DNA from: Haloactinospora alba
GTDB lineage: Bacteria > Actinomycetota > Actinomycetes > Streptosporangiales > Streptosporangiaceae
Reading direction: 5' to 3'
Assembly (NCBI RefSeq): GCF_006717075.1
Contig: NZ_VFQC01000002.1
Span: 124,001-188,000, forward strand
DNA length: 64,000 nucleotides
The translations under genes were made by a program, and so were the position numbers. The notes beneath the pieces are model-generated. The model ran no database searches and had not been told where the DNA came from. It worked only from the letters and a program-made list of their open reading frames with translations. Shown here in pieces: positions 26,945-35,630 of the stretch. Each line of letters starts with the position of its first letter. Position 1 is the first letter of the stretch.

Positions 26945-27952
26945 GTGGTGCCTCCTGGTGCGGAACGCGGGGTGGGGTCGGATGCGGAACGGGATGCGAG
27001 GGTCCGGCGGAGGAAACCGTCGATGCTGTCGAAACCGAAGGTCGTCCCCTCGCCCGTGGCGTTCGGAGCGGCCGAGGTGCGGTGCAGGGCCGGGGCGGTT
27101 CCCTCGGTCTCCAGCCGGCCGTCGTCCATACCCTGCGGGGTGTCGGCGTCGCGGCGGCCTCCCGGGTTGAGGAACCCGTGCCGGTAGTCCTCGACGAGGT
27201 ACAGCTCGCTCGGCGCGCCGACGGCGGTGAGGGCCTCGTGCAGACGTTCGCTCTGCCGGTGCGGGACGAGGGCGTCGCCGGTCCCGTGGGAGATCTGGAA
27301 CGGAGGCGCCGCGGCGCTCACCCAGGCCAGTGGGCTCGCCCGCCTGGCACGTTCCGGAACCTCGGCAGGGTGGCCGCCGAGAAGCCGCGCCTCGGGCGGG
27401 GAGTCCCCGTCACCGGGAGCTGGATCTGGCGCCCCGGCGGCGACCGAGGCGAGGTCCGCGGGCGCGTAGGACTCCGCCACCGCTTGTACCGCCGCGCTCC
27501 CGCCGGTCTCCGTCTCACCGGGCAGGGTGGTGAGGTGGCCGGTGAGGCCGGTCAGAGCGGCCAGGTGGCCACCCGCGGAGGCGCCCCACACCCCGACCGC
27601 GCGGGGGTCCAGGCCGTAGTTCTCGGCGCGGGTGCGCAGGAAACGGACCGCCGCGCGCACGTCGTGCAACTGGGGGGGGGAAGAGCGCCTGGCCGGAGAG
27701 GCGGTACTCGACACTCGCCATGGCGCATCCGGTGGTGCGGGCGCGGCGGGCGAGGTCCGGTGCCAGTGTGCGGTCCCCGGTGAACCACCCGCCTCCGTGC
27801 AACCACAGCACCACCGGCACGGGGCGGCCGGGGGACACCGGGCGGTAGAGGTCGAGAAGCAGTGCGCCGGTCTCCCGACACGCGAAGACAACGTCCGGAT
27901 CGACCCGCACCTCCCGTGGGGAAGAGAAGGGTTCGTGAACCATGCTTTCCAT
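26941..27952 (-). pseudogene. Alpha/beta-hydrolase esterase, frameshifted in a 9-G run
   Basis: The protein is of the hormone-sensitive-lipase/BD-FAE type: WLHGGGWFTGD (oxyanion HGGG), WGASAGGHLAA (Ser nucleophile), GTGDALVPH (Asp) and YRHGF (His). The N-terminal part (to GQALFPP) and the C-terminal part (from QLHDVRAAVRFLR) are in different frames. They meet at nine consecutive G at 27672-27680 on the + strand. Eight G would restore an uninterrupted protein of ~335 residues. All catalytic residues are intact, so this may be a sequencing error or a slippage site rather than true decay. It lies 66 bases after the LysR gene and overlaps the dioxygenase start. Confidence 0.82.
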
Positions 27953-28018
27953 GGTGATAGGTACAGCGGACGGAAACCAGCGCAGTCATCCGAACGGGAA
28001 TTCGGCTGATCCGAACGG

Positions 28019-28903
28019 TCAGGAATCCGATCCGTCCCTGAACTCGCGCGCCATTCGCGCGAACCGTTCCAACGGAGACGGATGCCGGCCGCGCCGCAGG
28101 TACAGGTACGTGGCCGCTGGTGGGGAATCCACAATGGGAATGAAACGCACCCCGGGTCGGGAGTACGTTTCCCGCGCGGATTCCCCGGCGATATTGACCC
28201 CCTGCCCCGCGCTGCACGATTCCAGAATCTCCTCGAAATTGCGTGCCACCGGCAGCAGGCGTGGCGCCGTGCCGTCGACGGTGACGGACGAGAGCCACCG
28301 CTGCGAGGCCGTCTCGTCCTCTGTGGACACGAAGGTCTCCTCCGCGAGTTCGTCCAGGCGCACCGAGGTCCGGTCGGCGAGCCGGTGCTGTTCCGGTGTC
28401 ACGAGCACGCACGCCTCCTCCCAGAGCAGCAGGGATTCGAACTCGGGGGCCGGCGTCCGCCCGATCTCGACCGCGAACACGCAGTCCACGCCGCCGTTGG
28501 CGAGAGCCTCGGAGCATCCCAGGAATCCCAGTTGTCGGATCTGCCAGCGCACGTGGGGCATCTCCCGGGCGGCCGTCGCCATGATCGTGCGGAACCCCGG
28601 GCTGGAGACCATCAGGCCGACGCGGATGGAGGGAGTGGCGGTGTCACCCCTCCCCCAGTCCAGGACGTCGTCCATGGCCGCGACGGTTCTGCGGGCCAGT
28701 GGCAGCAATTCACGACCGTGGTCGGTGAGTTCCACGGTGCGGGACGAGCGGTCGAAGAGGGGACGGGACAGGCGCCGTTCCAGGGAGGAGATCTGCTCGC
28801 TCAGCGCCGAGGGACTGAGCCGCAGCAGCGCGGCGGCGTTCCCGAAGTGGAGCTCCTGCGCCACAGCAAGGAAGCATCTGAGGTGATGGATGGTGAGGTC
28901 CAT
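28019..28903 (-). CDS. LysR-family transcriptional regulator
   Basis: A 294-residue LysR protein. The winged-helix N terminus reads HLRCFLAVAQELHFGNAAAL, followed by SPSALSEQISSLERRL (recognition helix). The C-terminal two-lobed effector domain begins near SIRVGLMVSS. ATG 28903 gives the standard LysR start. It is the first gene of a leftward operon with the esterase and quercetinase-like dioxygenase, so it probably controls them in response to an aromatic ligand (inference). Confidence 0.92.
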   Translation of the reverse strand: MDLTIHHLRCFLAVAQELHFGNAAALLRLSPSALSEQISSLERRLSRPLFDRSSRTVELTDHGRELLPLARRTVAAMDDVLDWGRGDTATPSIRVGLMVSSPGFRTIMATAAREMPHVRWQIRQLGFLGCSEALANGGVDCVFAVEIGRTPAPEFESLLLWEEACVLVTPEQHRLADRTSVRLDELAEETFVSTEDETASQRWLSSVTVDGTAPRLLPVARNFEEILESCSAGQGVNIAGESARETYSRPGVRFIPIVDSPPAATYLYLRRGRHPSPLERFARMAREFRDGSDS

Positions 28904-29097
28904 TCCTCCCCTGCCCGGTCGTCGTGTCCCATGCGTTGCCGCTGTCCCGTCCCACCCCGCCCGCCCCGGGTACCGACACTCGCTCCCTCCGATGCTGCCG
29001 GACGCACCGGTGGGAGTCGCCGCGGGCACCCACCAGTCGGCGGTTCTCCCGCACGGGGACGCCGCCTTCCGGGGACCGAGCGCGGGCGGTGTCCGTG

Positions 29098-30177
29098 TCA
29101 CGCCTGCTGCGGTTGGGCCGGTACCTGCCGTTTGTGGTGGGCGAGCTGCTGGTGGGCGGTCTCGGCACCGGTGTCGGGCTCGGTGTGCACGCTCGCGGCC
29201 GACAGGCGGGGGACCGCGTGGATGAGGGCGTGCTCGACGTCGTGGGCGATACGGTGCGCCCGGGCCACGGCCAGATCCGCCGCGACCGCCACGGACAGTT
29301 CGGCGTGCAGGCTGTGGCCGATCCAGCGCATCCGCACCTGCCCGACCCCGGTAATCCCCGCCACCCCGGCGGCGGTGCGCTCGGCCGTCTCCACAAGCTG
29401 GGGATCGACCGCGTCCAGCAGGCGGGCACCGACCTGTTTGGCGGCGCCGTACCCGACGAACACGATCGCGACGGTGATGGCCAGCCCGATCAGCGGGTCG
29501 GCGAGGGGGAAGCCGAGTGCCGCTCCGGCCGCGCTCCCCAGCACGGCGAGGGAGGTGAAACCGTCGGCGCGGGCGTGGGCCCCGTCGGCCACGAGCGCGG
29601 CCGAACCGATGCGCCTGCCCACCCGCATGCGCCAGCGGGCGACGAGCTCGTTCCCGGCGAAACCCACCACCCCGGCGGCGGCCACCGCCCACAGGTGGGA
29701 TACCGGCTGGGGGTCGGCGAGCCGGTGGATCGCCTCGTATCCGGCCAGGGCCGCGGACGCGGCGATGAGCACCACCACGGCCACCCCGGCCAGGTCCTCG
29801 GTACGGCCCAGGCCGTAGGTGAAGCGCCTGCTGGCCGCGCGCCTCCCCAGCACGAGGGCGATACCCACCGGAAGCGCTGTCAGGGCGTCGGCGACGTTGT
29901 GGACGGTGTCGCCCAACAGCGCCACCGACGCGGTGAAGGCCACGATGAGGGCCTGGACGGCGGCGGTCGCCAGCAGGGCGACGAACGACCACACCAGGGT
30001 GCGCAGCCCCAGGCGGCTGGTCTCCAGCGCGGAGTCGAACTGTTCGGTGGTGTCATGGCTGTGGGGGGTCAGGGCGTGACGCAACCGCCCCCACACCGAG
30101 GCGGTTCTGCCGTGCCCATGGCCGTGCCCGTGACCGTGGCCGTGGTCGTGCTGGTGGTGGGGACGCTCCTCAGCCAT
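29098..30177 (-). CDS. Cation diffusion facilitator metal exporter
   Basis: A 359-residue inner-membrane transporter with about six hydrophobic segments. The N terminus is a His-Gly repeat (residues ~7-24) likely to bind metal. The transport-site residues of the CDF family are visible in TM2, LLGDTVHNVADAL, and TM5, VADGAHARADGF. The C-terminal ~80 residues form the cytosolic domain. It exports Zn2+ or a similar ion in exchange for protons. It is divergent from an ArsR-type sensor 74 bases away. Confidence 0.92.
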   Translation of the reverse strand: MAEERPHHQHDHGHGHGHGHGHGRTASVWGRLRHALTPHSHDTTEQFDSALETSRLGLRTLVWSFVALLATAAVQALIVAFTASVALLGDTVHNVADALTALPVGIALVLGRRAASRRFTYGLGRTEDLAGVAVVVLIAASAALAGYEAIHRLADPQPVSHLWAVAAAGVVGFAGNELVARWRMRVGRRIGSAALVADGAHARADGFTSLAVLGSAAGAALGFPLADPLIGLAITVAIVFVGYGAAKQVGARLLDAVDPQLVETAERTAAGVAGITGVGQVRMRWIGHSLHAELSVAVAADLAVARAHRIAHDVEHALIHAVPRLSAASVHTEPDTGAETAHQQLAHHKRQVPAQPQQA

Positions 30178-30251
30178 GGGCGCCGGTGCCTTTCACGGAT
30201 CGGTGGTGGTCACTGGTTGCGGCGGACGCGCGCATCCGACATTATGCAAGC
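30178..30251. promoter_or_regulatory. Divergent CDF/ArsR promoter region with GCATGC dyad
   Basis: The segment 30241-30264 contains an imperfect dyad around AAGCATGCATGCGCAT, where an ArsR-type repressor could bind. CATTAT at 30239-30244 lies seven bases before the ArsR ATG, which would give a leaderless transcript. Confidence 0.45.
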
Positions 30252-30620
30252 ATGCATGCGCATGACAACAGTTATGGCCGCAACGCCGAGGAGTCCCCCG
30301 AGCAGTACGGGGCCGCCGCCGAGGTCCTCGGGCTGCTGGCCGACCCCACCCGCCTGCGCCTGCTGCAGCTGCTCAACAGCGAGCAGGACGTCACCACCCT
30401 GACGTCCCAGGTGGAGGCCTCACGTTCGTCGGTGTCCCAGCACCTCGGGCGGCTGCGCCTGGCCGGGCTGGTCCAGGTCCGCCGCGAGGGCCGCCGGATG
30501 GTGTACCGCATCACCAGCGACCACCTGGCCGGGCTGGTCGAGGAAGCCCTCGGCTACGCCTACCACGCCGTGCACGGCATCCCCCACCACCGGAACCCCG
30601 AGGCCCCACCGTCCGAGTGA
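30252..30620 (+). CDS. ArsR/SmtB-family metal sensor repressor
   Basis: A 122-residue winged-helix repressor: LADPTRLRLLQLL, then SRSSVSQHLGRLRLAGLV (recognition helix) and the wing VRREGRRMVYRI. The last helix has ALGYAYHAVHGIPHH, a His-rich site like the alpha5 site of CzrA/SmtB zinc sensors. I chose ATG 30252 because the conserved protein begins there; an upstream in-frame ATG at 30186 adds 22 unmatched residues. It probably represses the divergent CDF exporter and itself until metal binds. Confidence 0.9.
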   Translation: MHAHDNSYGRNAEESPEQYGAAAEVLGLLADPTRLRLLQLLNSEQDVTTLTSQVEASRSSVSQHLGRLRLAGLVQVRREGRRMVYRITSDHLAGLVEEALGYAYHAVHGIPHHRNPEAPPSE

Positions 30621-30672
30621 GGCCGGTGCCCGCGCACCCCCGTCCGACCGTCGCCGTCCCCGCAGGCAGCCG

Positions 30673-31233
30673 ATGTCCACACCCAGTGCCGTGTCCACCA
30701 GTGAGCCCGGTTTCGTCCAGATCCGCCACCCGCACGAGATCACCGAGGACCTCCAGCGGGCCGCCGCCGCGTGCTGGAGGGAGGTCAGCGACGCCGGCGG
30801 GGCAGCCGGTTTCCCCTTCCCACCGGTCGACCCGCAGGAGGTCGGCGCGGCCGCCGAGGCAATCGTCGCCGGCCTCTCCCCCGACCGCAGCCGCCTGCTC
30901 GTCGCGACGGTGCGCGGCTCCCTGGCCGGGTGGCTTAACATCCGCCGCGACCCCCACCCGCTCGTCTCCCACTGGGGCACGCTCCACCACGTCCAGACCC
31001 GTCCGGAGGTGCGCGGCCAGGGAGTCGGCGCCGCCCTGATGCGCAGCGCCCGAACCGTCGCCCGCGAGGAGATGGGGTTGGAACAGCTCCACCTCGCCGC
31101 GCGTGGCGGCGCGGGCCTGGAGGAGTTCTACGGTCGGCTGGGCTACCGGGAGATCGGCCGGCGCCCCGGCGCCTACCGCCTCGCCCCGGACGACGACCGC
31201 GACGAGGTCCTCATGGCCCTGTCCCCGCTGTGA
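30673..31233 (+). CDS. GNAT-family N-acetyltransferase
   Basis: A 186-residue acetyltransferase. The acetyl-CoA loop is PEVRGQGVGAALM (R/Q-x-x-G-x-G/A), preceded by the beta4 strand LHHVQTRPEV. The C-terminal strand EEFYGRLGYREIG is typical. The substrate is unknown. It is 52 bases downstream of the ArsR gene in the same direction, so some read-through is possible. Confidence 0.88.
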   Translation: MSTPSAVSTSEPGFVQIRHPHEITEDLQRAAAACWREVSDAGGAAGFPFPPVDPQEVGAAAEAIVAGLSPDRSRLLVATVRGSLAGWLNIRRDPHPLVSHWGTLHHVQTRPEVRGQGVGAALMRSARTVAREEMGLEQLHLAARGGAGLEEFYGRLGYREIGRRPGAYRLAPDDDRDEVLMALSPL

Positions 31234-31389
31234 ACGGAAACCGCCCGACAAGGGTGGGGAAACGGCAGGCCGCCCGCGCGAGGGCGTGTCCGGTGTCGGG
31301 ACAGCGCCCGGTGCTCTGGAGGCCCGCGTGCGGGCGGGCTCGGGTAATGTCGGCAACCGTAGGACGCGACATCCGCACAGTGGGGGGGC

Positions 31390-32127
31390 ATGGTGGCCGA
31401 GCAGCTGGAACCGATGCCGACGGAGTGGACCCGGGCGTTGGCGGTCGTGGCCCATCCGGACGACATCGAGTACGGGACCGCCGCCGCGGTCGCCGTCTGG
31501 ACCGATGCCGGACGGGAGGTCAGCTACCTGCTCGCCACGCGTGGGGAGGCGGGGATCGACGGGATTCCGCCGGAGGAGTCCGCCGAGCTGCGCGAACGGG
31601 AGCAGCGCGCCAGTGCCGCGGTGGTCGGCGCGTCGACGGTGCGTTTCCTCGACCATCACGACGGGGTGATCGAGTACGGCACCGCGCTGCGCCGCGACCT
31701 CGCCGCGGCGATCCGCGAGCACCGCCCCGAACTCCTCATCACCATCAACCACCACGACACGTGGGGCGCCCGCGCGTGGAACACGCCGGATCACCGGGCG
31801 GTGGGCCGGGCCGCGCTGGACGCCGCCGGCGACTCCGGCAACCGGTGGATCTTCCCCGACCTCGCCGACAACGGCCTCGTGCCCTGGGACGGGGTGCGCT
31901 GGGTCGCGGTCGCGGGCTCGCCGCAGCCGACCCACGCCGTCGACGTGACCGACGGGTTCGAGCGCGGGGTGTCCTCCCTGCTGGAGCACCGCGCCTACAT
32001 CGAGGGGCTCACGGACACTTCCCCCGAGACCTACGCCCGCAACGTACTGGAAAGCATCACCGGCGGCGGCGCCGCGCCGCAGTTCGGCGGCCGACCCGCC
32101 CTCGCCTTCGAACTCTTCCCGAGGTAG
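31390..32127 (+). CDS. PIG-L family zinc deacetylase
   Basis: A 245-residue LmbE/PIG-L protein. The metal-binding start is VVAHPDDIEYG (A-H-P-D-D), with further conserved residues in HHDGVIEYG and TPDHRAVGRAAL. Family members remove N-acetyl groups from GlcNAc-type substrates, as in mycothiol biosynthesis (MshB, Mca) or antibiotic maturation. No mycothiol gene context is seen here, so the substrate is open. A G-rich Shine-Dalgarno-like run sits directly before the ATG. Confidence 0.9.
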   Translation: MVAEQLEPMPTEWTRALAVVAHPDDIEYGTAAAVAVWTDAGREVSYLLATRGEAGIDGIPPEESAELREREQRASAAVVGASTVRFLDHHDGVIEYGTALRRDLAAAIREHRPELLITINHHDTWGARAWNTPDHRAVGRAALDAAGDSGNRWIFPDLADNGLVPWDGVRWVAVAGSPQPTHAVDVTDGFERGVSSLLEHRAYIEGLTDTSPETYARNVLESITGGGAAPQFGGRPALAFELFPR

Positions 32128-32137
32128 GGCAGCTCGG

Positions 32138-32482
32138 GTGGTGAGCGGACGGACACGCGGGTGTGTGAGGAGCGCCACCGGTGCGCTGATAGCGGGCTGC
32201 GCACTGCTGATGGTCCTCCTCGGCCTGCGGAGCGGCCAGGCCGTGGCGGTGCTGCTCGGGCTGTTCCTGCTGGTTCCGGCTGCCCTGGTGCTACGGTCGG
32301 CCGACCGCACTCACCCGGGCCGCGGGGGGGGGAGTAGTAGCACGCGGCGCCCGCGGGCGCTTCCCGAGGCAGCGCCTCCCCGGTACTCCAGGGAGTTCGG
32401 GCGTTCCCGGCGGCAGGGTCCGAGGTTCGCTGCGGTAGGCGCCCTTCATCCGGAGGGGCGGATTGTGGAAGGAACACGATGA
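32138..32482 (+). CDS. Possible small two-helix membrane protein
   Basis: The first ~50 residues hold two hydrophobic segments, ALIAGCALLMVLLGL and AVLLGLFLLVPAALVL, and look like a real small membrane protein. The rest is Arg/Pro/Ser-rich and follows a run of nine G at 32325-32333. With one more G the frame would stop at once at TAGTAG, so the true 3' end may be there. As written, its stop overlaps the ATG of the next gene. I do not recognise a family. Confidence 0.45.
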   Translation: MVSGRTRGCVRSATGALIAGCALLMVLLGLRSGQAVAVLLGLFLLVPAALVLRSADRTHPGRGGGSSSTRRPRALPEAAPPRYSREFGRSRRQGPRFAAVGALHPEGRIVEGTR

Positions 32483-33219
32483 TCGTTCTGGCCCATACGA
32501 GCGACCTCCACCTCGACGGCGGTGAGCACAGCACGAACCGCGCTGCGCGTGTCATGAGCTACCTGAACGGGCTGCCCGACGCGATCGACGCGGTACTGGT
32601 CACCGGCGACATCGCCGACCACGGCCACGCCGCCGAGTACGAGCGGGCCAACGAGGTCCTGTCCTCACCGCTCCCGGTGTTCACCGGCCCCGGAAACCAC
32701 GACACGCGAGCCGCCTACCGGGACGTGCTCCTGGGCCAGCCGCCCACCGACTCCCCCGTCAACGTGGTGCACCGGGCCGCTGGGGCGCTGTTTGCGTTCT
32801 GCGACTCCACCGTTCCCGGCCGGAGTGACGGCTACCTCGCTGACGAGACCATCGACTGGCTGGACCGGGTGCTGGCTGACAACCCGGAAGGCGTGCCGGT
32901 GTTCGTCTGCCTCCACCACCCGCCCGTCACACTGCACAGCCCTTACCTCGACGCCATGCGCCAGCACGGGGAGCAGCGTCTCGCCGACCTCATCGAGCGG
33001 AATCCCCAGGTCGCGGCCGTGCTGTGCGGACACGCCCACACTGCGGCAGCCACCACCTTCGCGGGCCGCCCCCTGTTGGTGGCGCCCGGTGTCTCCTCCA
33101 CTCTGAAGCTGCCCTGGGAGCCGGGTGAGACGTTCGACTACGAGCATCCCCCCGCGGTCGCCTTCCACGTACTCGATGAGCAGCTGCGCGTCACCACGCA
33201 TTACCGGGTCGTGCCCTGA
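32479..33219 (+). CDS. Class III metallophosphodiesterase (CpdA-like)
   Basis: A 246-residue calcineurin-like phosphoesterase with all metal-site motifs in order: SDLHLD (D-x-H), VTGDIADHG (G-D), GPGNHDTR (G-N-H-D), CLHHPPV (H) and CGHAHT (G-H-x-H). This matches the class III 3',5'-cyclic nucleotide phosphodiesterase group, although other phosphoesters are possible. GGAAGGA lies eight bases before ATG 32479. Confidence 0.9.
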   Translation: MIVLAHTSDLHLDGGEHSTNRAARVMSYLNGLPDAIDAVLVTGDIADHGHAAEYERANEVLSSPLPVFTGPGNHDTRAAYRDVLLGQPPTDSPVNVVHRAAGALFAFCDSTVPGRSDGYLADETIDWLDRVLADNPEGVPVFVCLHHPPVTLHSPYLDAMRQHGEQRLADLIERNPQVAAVLCGHAHTAAATTFAGRPLLVAPGVSSTLKLPWEPGETFDYEHPPAVAFHVLDEQLRVTTHYRVVP

Positions 33220-33304
33220 GGCGCCACCCGCGCGGTAACAACACCGCCAGGCACCACGAGGCGGACCTCGGACAGCGGAATCGTTCCGACGCGGCGCGCG
33301 GGCC

Positions 33305-33886
33305 TCACGGGCGGTAGCTCGCCCGGATGTGGAAGCGTTCACCCTGGGGACCGAGGATGCTCAGGAACTCGACCGGCTGCGGTTCGGCGTTGCCGAACCA
33401 GTGCGGGAGGTGGGTGTCGAACTCAGCCACCTCGCCCGCGGTGAGGACGAGGTCCTGCTCGCCGAGCACCAGGCGCAGCCTCCCGTTGAGCACGTACAGC
33501 CAGTGGTAGCCCTCGTGCGAGCGGGGTTCCGGCTGGGCGCCGTGGTGGCGGGCGGGCAGGATCTGCTTGAACGCCTGCAGCCCTCCGGGTTTGCGGTTCA
33601 ACGGGATCACGGTCATGCCGTGGTACTCGACGGGGCGCGGGTACACCCGGGGGTCGCCGCTGGCCGGGGCGCCGACGAGCTCGTCCAGCGGGACCTGGTG
33701 CACCCGGGCCAGGGGCAGCAGCAGTTCCAGGCTGGGCTTGCGCTGCCCCGACTCCAGCCGGGACAGCGTGCTGACCGGGATGCCCGTGCTCTGTGACAGA
33801 GCCGCCAGGGTAGCGCCGCTGCGGCGGCGCAGCTCGCGCAGCCGCGAACCCACCGCGTTGAGAACGGAATCGAGGTCGTCCGACAC
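33305..33886 (-). CDS. XRE-family regulator with C-terminal cupin
   Basis: A 193-residue protein. Residues ~8-65 are an XRE helix-turn-helix (LRELRRRSGATLAALSQSTG, then STLSRLESGQRKPS). Residues ~110-185 are a small cupin domain with EGYHWLYVLNGRLRL and HLPHWFGNAEP that may sense a small ligand. It is divergent from the flavin oxidoreductase gene, with a 22-bp operator-like repeat between them, so it probably represses or activates that operon and itself. Start GTG 33886. Confidence 0.92.
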   Translation of the reverse strand: MSDDLDSVLNAVGSRLRELRRRSGATLAALSQSTGIPVSTLSRLESGQRKPSLELLLPLARVHQVPLDELVGAPASGDPRVYPRPVEYHGMTVIPLNRKPGGLQAFKQILPARHHGAQPEPRSHEGYHWLYVLNGRLRLVLGEQDLVLTAGEVAEFDTHLPHWFGNAEPQPVEFLSILGPQGERFHIRASYRP

Positions 33887-33900
33887 CCGTCTATTGCAGT

Positions 33901-33922
33901 TTTGGCAAAGAACTTTGTCAAA
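33901..33922. promoter_or_regulatory. Probable operator of the XRE-cupin regulator
   Basis: TTTGGCAAAG-AA-CTTTGTCAAA is an inverted repeat with 9 of 10 arm positions matching. It lies 14 bases upstream of the regulator start and 43 bases before the divergent oxidoreductase start, the expected place for autoregulation and control of the neighbour. Confidence 0.7.
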
Positions 33923-33965
33923 CGGACACCCCGGTGTGCAGCCTGTGCAGCGGAGGTGGTCACCA

Positions 33966-34957
33966 GTGACTCAACGGAAACAGCCCAGCGAGGGCGGACG
34001 GTACGACGTCGTGGTCGTCGGCGGCGGCGCGGCGGGACTGAACGGGGCGCTCATGCTCGGCCGCGCACAGCGGTCGGTGCTGGTGGTGGACGGTGCACAG
34101 CCGCGCAACGCCCCGGCCGAGCACGTGCACGGGGTCCTCTCCCGGGACGGGACACCGCCCGAGCAGCTGCTGGGGCGGGACGCCGGGAGGTGGCGGACTA
34201 CGGCGGGGAGGTCATCGCCGGCCGGGCGGTCGCGGCCTCGCCCACGAGTGACGGGCTCGAGGTGGAGCTCGACACGGGCGACCGGGTGCCGGGGCGGCGG
34301 TTGCTGGTGGCGACCGGGATCACCGACGAACTGCCCGACGTCGCCGGACTCCCCGCGCGGTGGGGGCGCGATGTGCTGCACTGCCCCTACTGCCACGGTT
34401 GGGAGTTCCGCGACCAACCGATCGGGGTGCTGGCCACGGGGCCGCAGGCCGCGCACCAGGCGCTGCTGTTCCGCCAGTGGACCAGCGACCTCACCCTGCT
34501 GCGGCACACCGGCCCCGCCCCCACCGACGAGGAGGCCGAACGGTTGTCCGCGCGGGGCGTCACGCTCGTGCCCGGTGAGGTGGCCTCCGTGGAGACCGGC
34601 GACGACGACCGGCTGCGCGGGGTCCGCCTGCGCTCGGGCGAGCTGGTCGAGCTGCGGGCCCTGGCGGTGGCGCCGCGGGCCGTCCCGCACGCGGCGGTAC
34701 TCACCACGCTCGGTCTGGAACCGAGCCCTCACCCGTCCGGGACCGGCGACCACATCGCGGCCGACGCCAGCGGCCTCACCGGAGTACCGGGGGTGTGGGC
34801 CGCGGGGAACCTCACCGACCCGCGGGCGACCGTGCTCGCCTCAGCGGCCTCTGGTGCGGCCGCGGCGGGCGCGATCAACGCCGACCTGACCACCGAGGAC
34901 ACCAACCGTGCCCTACGAGCGGCCCGAGGAGCCCTCGCGCACGGCACGGAGAACTAG
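33966..34957 (+). pseudogene. FAD-dependent disulfide oxidoreductase, frameshifted
   Basis: The protein belongs to the thioredoxin-reductase-like group that also contains dithiol oxidases such as HlmI and GliT. The N terminus has the FAD motif VVVGGGAAGLNGALMLGRAQ. The middle has the redox pair in HCPYCHGWEF, and the C terminus has GVWAAGNLTDPRA. The first ~70 residues and the remainder are in different frames, changing at about 34171-34178. One added base after CTGCTGGG would join LL to AGRREVADYGGE. All motifs are otherwise intact, so a sequencing error is as likely as inactivation. GTG 33966 follows GGAGGTGG. The next gene is a methyltransferase in the same direction. Confidence 0.82.
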
Positions 34958-35001
34958 CTTCCCACCACCCCATCCCACTCCGGAACCAGGAGGCCGAACA
35001 C

Positions 35002-35604
35002 ATGGACGCGCAATTCTGGGACCAGCGGTACAGCAGCCAGGACCAGCTCTTCAGCGGTAACCCCAACCCGGCCCTCATCGACGAAACGGCCGACCTGCCA
35101 CCGGGACAGGCCCTCGACGCGGGGTGCGGTGAGGGCGCCGACGCTTTCTGGCTGGCCCGACGCGGCTGGAAGGTCACCGCCGTCGACGTCTCCCGGGTCG
35201 CGCTGGAACGCGCCGCCGCACAGGCCACGGACACCACCGACGCCGTGGCGTGGGCCCGCGCCGACCTGACCGCCACCGGCCCGCCGGCGGGGGCGTTCGA
35301 CCTGGTCTCGGCCCAGTACTTCCCTCTCCCGAAGCAGCCGGACCACGCCGCGCTGCGCCGCCTGCTGGCCGCGGTCGCTCCGGGAGGGACCCTCCTGTTC
35401 GTCGGTCACGACGTCACCGACATGCCGCCGGACAACGACCGCGGTTTCGACCCGGGCGCGTACTACCAGCCCCACGAGGTCGCCGAACACCTCGACGACG
35501 ACTGGCGGGTACTGGTCAACGAGACCCGCCCGCGAACCGCGCCCGCGGCGGCGGACAACCCGCACACCCACGACACTGTCCTGCGGGCGCGGCGGCTGCG
35601 GTAG
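35002..35604 (+). CDS. Class I SAM-dependent methyltransferase
   Basis: A 200-residue small-molecule methyltransferase: FWDQRYSSQDQLFSGNPNP at the N terminus, motif I LDAGCGEGADAFWLA and AVDVSRVALERA after it. The short length and start resemble thiopurine/tellurite-type methyltransferases. AGGAGG lies eight bases before ATG 35002. It follows the disulfide oxidoreductase gene by 44 bases, and the pairing suggests a thiol-related function such as S-methylation (inference). Confidence 0.9.
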   Translation: MDAQFWDQRYSSQDQLFSGNPNPALIDETADLPPGQALDAGCGEGADAFWLARRGWKVTAVDVSRVALERAAAQATDTTDAVAWARADLTATGPPAGAFDLVSAQYFPLPKQPDHAALRRLLAAVAPGGTLLFVGHDVTDMPPDNDRGFDPGAYYQPHEVAEHLDDDWRVLVNETRPRTAPAAADNPHTHDTVLRARRLR

Positions 35605-35630
35605 GAGACCACACGCGGACGCGGCTGTGC

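Noticed and set aside
30113-30160. Repetitive CCATGGCCGTG-like DNA that might be a tandem repeat element
   Set aside because: It simply encodes the His-Gly metal-binding tail of the CDF transporter.
30186-30251. Upstream in-frame start for the ArsR protein adding 22 residues
   Set aside because: The extra residues do not fit the family and the segment contains the divergent promoter and dyad.
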